Source: Rhodospirillaceae bacterium (GTDB lineage: Bacteria; Pseudomonadota; Alphaproteobacteria; Rhodospirillales; 2-02-FULL-58-16). From it: 15,515 nucleotides of DNA. Within the stretch, counting starts at the first letter, position 1, and every line of letters starts with the position of its first letter. A program made the translations under genes and the position numbers. The stretch is from contig DUZD01000037.1 in assembly GCA_013349695.1 (NCBI GenBank), positions 1-15,515 of the forward strand. Reading direction: 5' to 3'. The notes beneath the pieces are model-generated. The model saw only the letters and a program-made list of their open reading frames with translations, did not search any database and was not told where the DNA came from. This document shows positions 1 to 6,180 of the stretch, in pieces.

Positions 1-1
1 C

Positions 2-1210
2 GTCACCATGGGGCTTTTATCGCTGCCGACGATGCTGAGGCGGGGATACGCGCCGGCGCTCGCCAGCGGCACCGTCTGCGCGGCCGGGACCCTCGGCCAG
101 ATCATCCCGCCGTCGATTGTCCTCGTCATGCTCGGGGACCAGATTTCCAACGCCTACGTGGACGCGCAACGGGCGATCGGTAATTTTTCTCCGGAGCCGG
201 TTTCGGTCGGCGATCTGTTCGCCGGCGCCTTGCTTCCGGGGCTGCTCCTGGTCGCCATGTACATCCTCTATCAGCTCGCTGTAGCCCGGCTCAGCCCCGA
301 ATCGTCCCCCGCCATCGCCGCCAGCGAAATCGCCGCCAGCGGCTTGGCGCGGCGCGTCATGCGGGCGCTGGTTCCTCCCCTCGTCCTCATCGTCGCCGTC
401 CTCGGCTCCATTCTAGCCGGCGTCGCCACCCCGACCGAAGCGGCGTCGGTCGGCGCCGTCGGCGCCATGCTGCTGGCCGGCCTCGGCGGCCAAGGCGGCG
501 GCCGTTCCACCTCGTTGGCCGCCGGCGCCCTGGCGGTGATGCTGATCCTCGCCAACAGCTTCGATTTGCGGGTGGTGCGGACCGGCATTGCCGCCGCCGA
601 CATGGTTGCCATCGCCGTCGCCGCCATCGCCCTGGCGGTGCTGATCTGGGGCCTGTTCGTCGGTCTCGTCCGCCTTTACCTGACGAGGATGCCGGAAACC
701 GGGACGCCGGTCCTTGTCGAGGTCGCGCGGGCGACCATGCGGATTTCAGCCATGGTCTTCGTGATCCTCATCGGCGCCTCGGTGTTTTCGCTGGTTTTCC
801 GCGGCCTCGGCGGCGACGATTTGGTCCATCGGGCGTTGAGCGGCCTGCCCGGCGGCGTCGCCGGCGCCGTCATTGGGGTCATGGTGATCATGTTTTTGCT
901 CGGTTTTTTCCTCGATTTCATCGAGATCATCTTCGTCGTCGTCCCCATCGTCGCGCCGGTCCTGCTCGGCATGGGCCTGAATCCGGTGTGGCTCGGCGTG
1001 ATGATGGCGATGAACCTACAGACGTCGTTCCTGACGCCGCCGTTCGGTTTCGCCCTGTTCTATTTGCGCGGGGTGGCGCCAAAAGAGGTGACGACGGCGC
1101 AGATCTACCGGGGCGTGCTGCCCTTTGTCGCCATCCAGTTGGCCGTGCTGGCGTTGCTCGCCTTCTACCCCCGCCTTGCCACCTGGCTGCCGCAAGTGGT
1201 GTTCGGGTGA
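2..1210 (+). CDS. TRAP transporter large permease, DctM family (5' partial)
   Basis: This is the membrane permease subunit of a tripartite ATP-independent periplasmic (TRAP) transporter. The family moves organic acids or related solutes into the cell using a sodium or proton gradient and works with a periplasmic binding protein and a small membrane subunit. About 402 residues are visible. The reading frame is open to the left edge, so the true start lies outside; the ATG at 8 is internal. The segment begins in the conserved GLLSLPTMLRRGY region, followed by the family signature GTLGQIIPPSIVL. Many hydrophobic segments follow, and near the C-terminus comes LQTSFLTPPFGFALFYLRG, typical of the long DctM type linked to mannitol/chloroaromatic-type TRAP systems. 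A region of about 100 residues with extra predicted helices (roughly residues 155-235) also fits the long subtype. The substrate cannot be told. The gene converges on parC, with 7 bp between the stop codons. Confidence 0.93.
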   Translation, partial: VTMGLLSLPTMLRRGYAPALASGTVCAAGTLGQIIPPSIVLVMLGDQISNAYVDAQRAIGNFSPEPVSVGDLFAGALLPGLLLVAMYILYQLAVARLSPESSPAIAASEIAASGLARRVMRALVPPLVLIVAVLGSILAGVATPTEAASVGAVGAMLLAGLGGQGGGRSTSLAAGALAVMLILANSFDLRVVRTGIAAADMVAIAVAAIALAVLIWGLFVGLVRLYLTRMPETGTPVLVEVARATMRISAMVFVILIGASVFSLVFRGLGGDDLVHRALSGLPGGVAGAVIGVMVIMFLLGFFLDFIEIIFVVVPIVAPVLLGMGLNPVWLGVMMAMNLQTSFLTPPFGFALFYLRGVAPKEVTTAQIYRGVLPFVAIQLAVLALLAFYPRLATWLPQVVFG

Positions 1211-1217
1211 ACCGGAT

Positions 1218-3446
1218 TCAGTCGCCGAATCGCATGGCGCGCGGAAAGCCCGGCGGCGGTTTCCGTCCCACTTGGCCACGCCGGCCCAGCCAATCATCGA
1301 GATCGGTTTTGCTGCTCACCCCCCTTCCCGTCCGCCAGCCGAGGCCGGATTTGAGGGAGAAAGTCTTGACGTCGGCCAATCCGCCCTGGCGGTAGCGTTG
1401 CAGGATGACGCCGCGGCCACGGGCCATGACCGGCACCTCCGCCAAGGGAAAGATCAAGAGCTTGCCGGCTCGACCCAACGCCGCCACGTGGTCGGCGCCT
1501 TCCTCGACCGGCACGCAGGCCGCCGCCTCCTCGCCGGCGGCGATGTTCAAGACCTGCTTGCCATTACGGGTTTGGGCGAGGGTCTCGTCCTCGTCGACAA
1601 TGAAACCACGGCCCGTCTCGGAGGCCACCAACAGGCACCGTCCGGGGCGGTAAACGAACATGACGAGAACGTCATGGCCGTTGCCCAGTTCGATCATCAG
1701 GCGTAGCGGTTCGCCGTCGCCGCGCCCGCCCGGCAGCTTGTCGCAGCCGATGGTGTAGAATCGGCCGTTGGTGGCGAAGATCAAAAGCTTGTCGGTGGTT
1801 TGCGCGGGCAGGTGGAACTTGGCGCGGTCGCCTTCCTTGTACTTCGCGGCGTCGCCGTCGATATGGCCCTTGACCGCCCTGATCCATCCCTTTTGCGAAC
1901 AGAGCACGGTGACGGGCTGGCGCTCGATCATCGCTTCCAGCGGCGGCGGCGCGGAAACCGGCGCCGCGCCGATCCGGGTGCGGCGGCGGCCGAATTCCGT
2001 GTCCGGGCCGAATCGCTTGCCGATTTCGGCGATTTCACTGGAGATGACCATCCAGCGGCGATTCTCGTCCTTGAGCAGGTCCCCGAGGTCCTCCCGCTCG
2101 GCGTTCAGCGCCTTGTTTTCGTCTTTGATCGCCGTTTCCTCGAGCCGCCGCAACTGTCTGAGACGCATGTTGAGGACGGCCTCGGCCTGGACCTCGGTGA
2201 GGGCAAGGGCGCGGATCAGTTCGGCCTTCGCATCGTCCCTTTCGCGGATGATGCGAATGACCTCGTCCAAGTTCAAGTAAGCTATGAGGAAACCACCGAG
2301 AACCTCCAGTCTTCTCTCGATTTTTTCCAGTCGGTACCGGCTGCGGCGCAGCAGTACCTCGTGACGGTGATCGAGGAAGGCGGCGAGCGTTTCGCGCAGG
2401 TTCATCAGCCGCGGGACGTTGGCGGCGTCCAGCACGTTCATGTTGAGGCCGACGCGGACCTCGAAGTCGGTCAACCGGAATACGTGCCGCATCAGCATGG
2501 CGGCGTCGACGGCGCGGCTTTTCGGCTCGAGGACGATGCGCAGATCGTCCGCCGATTCGTCGCGGATGTCGGCGAGCCAAGGCAACTTGCCGGCGGTGAC
2601 GAGTTCGGCGGTCTTTTCGATCAGACGCGATTTGCGCACCTGATAGGGAATTTCCGTGACCACCACCTGGCAAAGCCCGCGGCCCAGCTTCTCCACCTGC
2701 CACCGCGCCCCGAGGCGGAAACTTCCCCTACCGGCGCGGTAGGCCTCGACTACCGATTGGCGCGGCTCGGCGAGAACGCCGCCGGTGGGGAAATCGGGAC
2801 CGGGAATGAATTCGACAAGTTTCTCGAAGGTGGCCTTCGGATAACGGATCAGGTGGATCAGCGCCGCCGAGAGTTCGCCGATGTTGTGGGGCGGGATGCT
2901 GGTCGCCATGCCGACGGCGATGCCCGTCGCGCCGTTGGCCAAGAGGTTGGGAAAGCCGGCCGGCAGGACTACCGGTTCCTCTTCCTCGCCATCGTAGGTT
3001 TTGCGGAAGTCGGTGGCGTCATCGTCGATGCCTTCGAGCAGCACCCAGGCGAAGTCGGTTAGCCGTGCCTCGGTGTAGCGCATGGCGGCGGCGTTGTCGC
3101 CGTCGATGCTGCCGAAATTGCCCTGCCCGTCGACCAAGGGATAGCGCTGCGCGAATTCCTGGGCGAGGCGGACCAGGGCGTCGTAAACGGCGACATCGCC
3201 GTGGGGATGGTATTTGCCGATGACGTCGCCGATCACCCGGGCGCATTTCTTGAACCCCGAGCGCGGCTCCAGCTTGAGCTGGCGCATCGCGTAGAGGAGC
3301 CTTCGCTGCACCGGTTTCAAGCCGTCGCGAACGTCGGGCAGGGAGCGGGCCATGATGGTGGAGAGGGCGTAATTGAGATATCGCTCGCCCAAGGCGTCGG
3401 CGAAACGGGTCTCAAGCACGTTGTCCGTCGGCGGGGAATGGCCCAT
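1218..3446 (-). CDS. parC: DNA topoisomerase IV subunit A
   Basis: ParC is the DNA-cleaving subunit of topoisomerase IV, which with ParE decatenates daughter chromosomes. The protein is 742 residues, normal for the family. It shows the start of the breakage-reunion domain (LNYALSTIMARSLPDVRDGLKPV), the KYHPHGD motif at about 78-84, the catalytic tyrosine Y124 in AAMRYTEARL, and a GyrA/ParC-like C-terminal DNA-wrapping domain without a GyrA box. It is called ParC rather than GyrA because it is short, lacks the GyrA box and follows recO. The start is ATG at 3446, because AGGAG lies 5 nt upstream (3452-3456). A GTG at 3476 in the same frame has no ribosome binding site and would leave a leader of only about 18 nt after the predicted promoter. 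The residue at the usual quinolone-contact Ser is Val85 (codon at 3192-3194), while the acidic residue four positions on is Asp89. Confidence 0.96.
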   Translation of the reverse strand: MGHSPPTDNVLETRFADALGERYLNYALSTIMARSLPDVRDGLKPVQRRLLYAMRQLKLEPRSGFKKCARVIGDVIGKYHPHGDVAVYDALVRLAQEFAQRYPLVDGQGNFGSIDGDNAAAMRYTEARLTDFAWVLLEGIDDDATDFRKTYDGEEEEPVVLPAGFPNLLANGATGIAVGMATSIPPHNIGELSAALIHLIRYPKATFEKLVEFIPGPDFPTGGVLAEPRQSVVEAYRAGRGSFRLGARWQVEKLGRGLCQVVVTEIPYQVRKSRLIEKTAELVTAGKLPWLADIRDESADDLRIVLEPKSRAVDAAMLMRHVFRLTDFEVRVGLNMNVLDAANVPRLMNLRETLAAFLDHRHEVLLRRSRYRLEKIERRLEVLGGFLIAYLNLDEVIRIIRERDDAKAELIRALALTEVQAEAVLNMRLRQLRRLEETAIKDENKALNAEREDLGDLLKDENRRWMVISSEIAEIGKRFGPDTEFGRRRTRIGAAPVSAPPPLEAMIERQPVTVLCSQKGWIRAVKGHIDGDAAKYKEGDRAKFHLPAQTTDKLLIFATNGRFYTIGCDKLPGGRGDGEPLRLMIELGNGHDVLVMFVYRPGRCLLVASETGRGFIVDEDETLAQTRNGKQVLNIAAGEEAAACVPVEEGADHVAALGRAGKLLIFPLAEVPVMARGRGVILQRYRQGGLADVKTFSLKSGLGWRTGRGVSSKTDLDDWLGRRGQVGRKPPPGFPRAMRFGD

Positions 3447-3451
3447 TACGG

Positions 3452-3456
3452 CTCCT
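3452..3456 (-). promoter_or_regulatory. Ribosome binding site of parC (decides the start)
   Basis: The - strand reads AGGAG here, 5 nt before the ATG at 3446. This is a near-ideal Shine-Dalgarno sequence and the reason for preferring this start over the upstream in-frame GTG at 3476. Confidence 0.75.
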
Positions 3457-3492
3457 GGAGCGTGGGGATAACCCACGAATTCGGCAATAATT

Positions 3493-3528
3493 TACTAGAT
3501 ATAGTAGCCAATTGGGAATTGCCGTCAA
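3493..3528 (-). promoter_or_regulatory. Sigma70-like promoter of parC with overlapping palindromes
   Basis: On the - strand TTGACG (3523-3528) is followed after 16 nt by TACTAT (3501-3506), matching 5/6 and 4/6 of the -35 and -10 consensus. The region is AT-rich compared with its surroundings. The start of transcription would fall near 3494, giving a leader of about 48 nt before the parC ATG. Two small inverted repeats lie in it: CAATT-GGG-AATTG (3509-3521, + strand reading) in the spacer, and TACTA-GATA-TAGTA (3493-3506) over the -10 box. They may be operators; no regulator is known from the sequence. Confidence 0.55.
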
Positions 3529-3558
3529 CCCATCGCGACTTTCACGGCACGTCCAGAA

Positions 3559-3584
3559 TCGCCACGGGCGACGGCCACTGGCGA
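3559..3584 (-). terminator. Hairpin directly after the recO stop codon
   Basis: TCGCCA and TGGCGA arms (3579-3584 and 3559-3564) form a 6-bp stem with a possible inner GGC/GCC pairing, starting right after the recO stop codon. No run of T follows on the - strand, so this is not a classic intrinsic terminator. It may simply cap the recO transcript or do nothing. Confidence 0.25.
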
Positions 3585-4313
3585 TCAGGGCGGCGGGAAG
3601 CGCAGCCGCTGAACCAGCCTGAGCCGCGCCGCCGGCGGCGGGCGGCGGTGATGGGCGAAGACGTGACGGCCGAGGAAATAGCCGGTCAGCCTGAGGCCGT
3701 CGGCGACCTCGCCGGCGCTGCCGCTGGCGCCCTCGGCGATGAGAAACGCCGGCAAGGGAAGAAGCTTGTCGAGGTAAGGTTCCGCCGCCGAGATGGAAAC
3801 GGCCCGTCCCGATTTCGGCGACACATAGGCAAGCTGGTCGTTGCTGCCGGTGGCGGCGCAACGGCTCAGGTCCAAACCGAATCCCAGTTCCCCGAGCAGG
3901 CCCAGCTCCCATTTGACGTAGACGGAAGGCCAGTGCTTGTCGCTGGCGAGCGCCGCCAAGAGGATTGCTAGCCCGTTGTAGACCGCCGTATGCGGCTGCC
4001 GTTCGGGCAGCACCGCCTCGCAGACGGCGCAGGCGGCGGCGAGCCCCGCCAGTTTCAAGGGATCGCCGAACAGCGGCGCGGCGACGGCCTCGGTCAACTC
4101 GCAAGACAGTTCGCCGAGATGTTCGCTCAGACGGGCACGCCAGCGGGCCACCACCCGGTTGCCCGGTTGCAGGACGCCGCGTTTGCGTTTGCCGGCGCCG
4201 CCGCGGACCAAGCCGGCGTGCCGCCCGTGCCGGAGCGTCAGCAAGGTGGCGATAGCCGAGCTCTCGCCATGGCCGCGAGCGGAAAGGACAATGCCCTCGT
4301 CAGTCCATTCCAT
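3585..4313 (-). CDS. recO: DNA repair protein RecO
   Basis: RecO works in the RecFOR pathway, helping to load RecA onto SSB-coated single-stranded DNA at gaps. The product is 242 residues, normal for the family. The N-terminus (MEWTDEGIVLSARGHGESSAIATLL) is the typical RecO OB-fold start, residues 1 to about 80. The helical second half carries the segment GLDLSRCAATG (146-156) and YVSPKSGRAVS (163-173), characteristic of alphaproteobacterial RecO. Only one cysteine remains where zinc-binding RecO proteins have a Cys cluster, so zinc binding is not expected. The start is ATG at 4313; the frame runs further upstream, but the extra residues (to 4418) do not resemble RecO. The ribosome binding site is weak. 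parC follows after 138 bp with its own promoter. In many alphaproteobacteria era precedes recO; here a lipoprotein gene does. Confidence 0.93.
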   Translation of the reverse strand: MEWTDEGIVLSARGHGESSAIATLLTLRHGRHAGLVRGGAGKRKRGVLQPGNRVVARWRARLSEHLGELSCELTEAVAAPLFGDPLKLAGLAAACAVCEAVLPERQPHTAVYNGLAILLAALASDKHWPSVYVKWELGLLGELGFGLDLSRCAATGSNDQLAYVSPKSGRAVSISAAEPYLDKLLPLPAFLIAEGASGSAGEVADGLRLTGYFLGRHVFAHHRRPPPAARLRLVQRLRFPPP

Positions 4314-4466
4314 GTCACGGAGTCTAGCCGATCGGTGCCGTTTTGTGTGCCCGGAAAGCGCTTGCCTCGATGTCGCGGGGTGAGAACATTTCAAGGTTGG
4401 CCGGCGCACGGGGCGCACCGCAACGGGATCAATGGCGGCGGCACAAAGGCCGGCAGAGCGGGCGGT

Positions 4467-5543
4467 TCAGCGCGGCAGGGTGGCGATTTGCCGTTCCGTC
4501 GCCGCCAAAGTTTCCTCGACTCTGGCCGGCGGCACCAGGCGCCATAAAGCCGGCTCGAGGAAGGCCAGCCAAGCGTCGCGAACGCCCGCCTGGATCAGCC
4601 GGCTGCGTACGGCCTCCCGCTGGGAACGCGGGAACGGTCCAGCCACCTCCCGGTAGAGTTCACGCCCGTCCAACCGGGTGACGACCACTTGCGAGCCGAG
4701 CTGCCAGCGGCGTTTGGAAAAGCCGCCGGTATCGGCGACACGCGACAGGCTGCCGATGACGAAATAAAGGCCGAAGACGGGTTTGCCCAAGGGTTCGGAA
4801 CCCGCCTCCGCCGTTTTCCACGCCTCGCTTCCTGGTGTCGCGGCCCCGATAGCCGTCTCCCCACCACCGCTTGCCGTTGCCAGCGGCGTATCGTCGTTCG
4901 CCGCCGTCACCGACAGGCGCCAAGCCGCCTTGGCGGCGGCGAACCGGCTGGAATCCAGGCCGAAGGATTCGCTCGGCGGCAAATCCAAGGCGGCGGTTTG
5001 CTCGCCGGACTCCGCCGCGCCGGCGGCGGTTTCGAAATCGGCTAGCGTCGCCGGGTCCGGGCTGTCCATCGCGGCGACTGCCGCGGGTTTCGCGGTCCCG
5101 AGCCCTTGCAGATAAGCCCAGGCGTCGACGAACTCCGTCACGTCCGCCGCCGGCCCGTGATCGTGGCGGATACGGGAAGCCGTCTCGGCGCCGACCCCGG
5201 CCACGGGATGAGCGCCGGCCGCGATACCCTCGGCCGGCGCCGTAAATTCAGGCTCATCGGCCGGCGTGAAGGTCTCGGCGTCCAACGCGTTATCGCCGGA
5301 TTTCGCCTTCAAGGCGAGCAAGATGGCGGACTCGGCGTCCGTGCAGATTGCCTCGCCCTTGATACCGCGCCATATGGTGCAATCCTTCTGGGCGATCAAG
5401 GACGCGCCGTCATCGGCGATAACCCTCTCCGTGGTCAGAACGCTGATACCGTCAAGGACCCAGGACGCCACCTGAACCGACATGAGTGCCGCGCACCCAG
5501 CCAAAAAGAATGCACTTGCAAGAAAAAAAGTTGGCTTTTTCAT
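4467..5543 (-). CDS. Putative lipoprotein with SPOR-like C-terminal domain
   Basis: The product is 358 residues and I cannot assign a function. The N-terminus is a lipoprotein signal: two lysines, a hydrophobic stretch and the lipobox LAGC with Cys17, so it is probably anchored in a membrane facing the periplasm. Residues about 20-75 form a small domain with a cysteine pair (C55 and C67, in DCTIWRGIKGEAIC) of a kind seen in other alphaproteobacterial hypothetical proteins. Residues about 85-250 are Ala/Gly/Glu-rich and look disordered. Residues about 258-330 (YFVIGSLSR ... LYREVAGPFPRSQREAVRSRL) have the layout of a SPOR domain, a fold that binds denuded peptidoglycan; this is inference from pattern. 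AGGTGG (5548-5553) lies 4 nt before the ATG. A long AT-rich region lies upstream; recO follows after 153 bp. Confidence 0.8.
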   Translation of the reverse strand: MKKPTFFLASAFFLAGCAALMSVQVASWVLDGISVLTTERVIADDGASLIAQKDCTIWRGIKGEAICTDAESAILLALKAKSGDNALDAETFTPADEPEFTAPAEGIAAGAHPVAGVGAETASRIRHDHGPAADVTEFVDAWAYLQGLGTAKPAAVAAMDSPDPATLADFETAAGAAESGEQTAALDLPPSESFGLDSSRFAAAKAAWRLSVTAANDDTPLATASGGGETAIGAATPGSEAWKTAEAGSEPLGKPVFGLYFVIGSLSRVADTGGFSKRRWQLGSQVVVTRLDGRELYREVAGPFPRSQREAVRSRLIQAGVRDAWLAFLEPALWRLVPPARVEETLAATERQIATLPR

Positions 5544-5596
5544 GAACCCACCTGCCAGGTTAGTTTTGTTGTCGTGATTTTGGTTGAGCGGAGATG

Positions 5597-5625
5597 TTGC
5601 ATATTTCTAACGATAAATCTATAAA
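5597..5625 (+). promoter_or_regulatory. Candidate + strand sigma70-like promoter
   Basis: TTGCAT (5597-5602) and TATAAA (5620-5625) are separated by 17 nt. The -10 matches 5/6, but the -35 only 3/6. Transcription would start near 5632. There is no + strand gene downstream, so it is only meaningful if a small RNA exists. AT-rich DNA throws up such pairs by chance. Confidence 0.25.
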
Positions 5626-5631
5626 CAGTAG

Positions 5632-5836
5632 CATCTAAGCCACATTTTAGCTTTTTTATCGGCAATAAAGTCACACTTGCATTTTTCTACGAAAATCTAA
5701 AGGAACCTAAAAAAAATAATGCACGAACCGGGCCACATTTGTTGCGCCCGTTTTGCCTTGCCGGCGGCGGCGGATTGCCGTTAGTTCCGAGAAAAGGCCC
5801 GACATGGCTCGAAGGCATGTCGAAGGCGGTTTTTTT
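5632..5836 (+). ncRNA. Candidate small RNA (speculative)
   Basis: The interval runs from the predicted start of the + strand promoter-like pair (5597-5625) to the T7 run of a stem-loop at 5797-5836, about 205 nt. No protein frame in it looks real. The first half is AT-rich, the second GC-rich. I do not recognise it as 6S, SRP RNA, tmRNA or RNase P RNA. The terminator is the better-supported half of the argument. Confidence 0.2.
5797..5836 (+). terminator. Candidate intrinsic terminator
   Basis: On the + strand CGACATG (5800-5806) pairs with CATGTCG (5816-5822) around a 9-nt loop. After an AA bulge, GCC (5797-5799) pairs with GGC (5825-5827). GG and seven T (5830-5836) follow. This is a good intrinsic terminator shape. 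In the - direction the same stem is followed by only four T, so it could work weakly both ways. Confidence 0.45.
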
Positions 5837-5921
5837 GATTTATGGCCTACGTAAAAGCGCCGTCTCCCCGCCCATGTGCCCGGCGAATCACCGCAAGACG
5901 CGCTTTCAATGGTGTTTTTCC

Positions 5922-5955
5922 GGCGATTTTCGCCCTATCCGGCAATTTTTGCCGG
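5922..5955. repeat. Two adjacent perfect hairpins with TTT loops
   Basis: GGCGA-TTT-TCGCC (5922-5934) and CCGGCAA-TTT-TTGCCGG (5939-5955) stand 4 nt apart. Both are perfect inverted repeats with the same loop as read on the + strand. No T-run follows on either side, so they are not typical terminators. They could be part of an intergenic repeat element or RNA-stabilising stems. Confidence 0.5.
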
Positions 5956-6067
5956 CGGTTAATTCTTCACCACCGAGACAAGCGGAATTTCAATGAATTC
6001 TTGGTGCCTTGTATGTTGGCGAAGCCGCTTGGCGGTGAACACCTCTTGGCGAATCGGGGAAAGAAAT

Positions 6068-6095
6068 GGTTCATCCGGGAATTCCGGGATGAACC
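6068..6095 (-). terminator. 28-bp palindrome, probable terminator of the small gene-IMPase transcript
   Basis: Arms GGTTCATCC (6068-6076) and GGATGAACC (6087-6095) are perfect 9-bp complements. Inside them, GGAATTCC (6078-6085) is also palindromic, leaving one mismatched pair (6077/6086). Reading on the - strand, the stem is followed by ATTTCTTT, a partial U tract. It lies 85 nt past the IMPase stop codon. It is a strong stem with an imperfect tail, and it is part of a set of competing stems reaching to 6122. Confidence 0.45.
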
Positions 6096-6122
6096 CGAAG
6101 TTTGGGGATCGGGTTCCCCGAT
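6091..6122 (-). promoter_or_regulatory. Competing stems upstream of the 28-bp palindrome (attenuator-like)
   Basis: Reading on the - strand, ATCGGG (6122-6117) can pair with CCCGAT (6113-6108). The segment GAACCCGA (6116-6109), which includes most of that second arm, can instead pair with TCGGGTTC (6098-6091). This last segment overlaps the first arm of the 28-bp palindrome (6095-6087). The three pairings therefore exclude each other in order, as protector, antiterminator and terminator stems do in attenuators. Function is inferred. Confidence 0.3.
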
Positions 6123-6180
6123 GCCAAGGCTTTCCGCGACCCTTCGATCTCCGCCGCCGGCCACGAAAAAATTCAAAAAT

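Larger units (their letters stand above)
5544..6180. other. 637-bp intergenic region, hairpin-rich, no convincing gene
   Basis: No frame here has convincing coding character; ORFs that cross it run antisense into the IMPase gene or start at weak codons. The part next to the lipoprotein gene (about 5560-5735) is strongly AT-rich, including A8 at 5711-5718, and should hold the lipoprotein promoter, although I could not settle on one box pair. The rest (about 5740-6180) is rich in inverted repeats: 5797-5827, 5922-5934, 5939-5955, 6034-6043 and the cluster 6068-6122. A + strand promoter-like pair at 5597-5625 and a T7 terminator at 5830-5836 could bound a small RNA. Short AT-rich direct repeats (AAAAATTC twice) lie at the end next to the IMPase stop codon. 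Confidence 0.6.

Noticed and set aside
1800..3062. Long + strand open frame opposite parC (420 codons)
   Set aside because: It lies wholly antisense to parC, whose protein is clearly recognisable. In GC-rich DNA the opposite strand is often open, and its translation resembles no family.
3447..3476. GTG start for parC at 3476
   Set aside because: It has no ribosome binding site and would sit very close to the predicted transcription start; the ATG at 3446 has AGGAG at ideal distance.
4403..4418. GGCGCAC direct repeat in the lipoprotein-recO gap
   Set aside because: Only two short copies in GC-rich DNA, which is expected by chance; no array or element structure.
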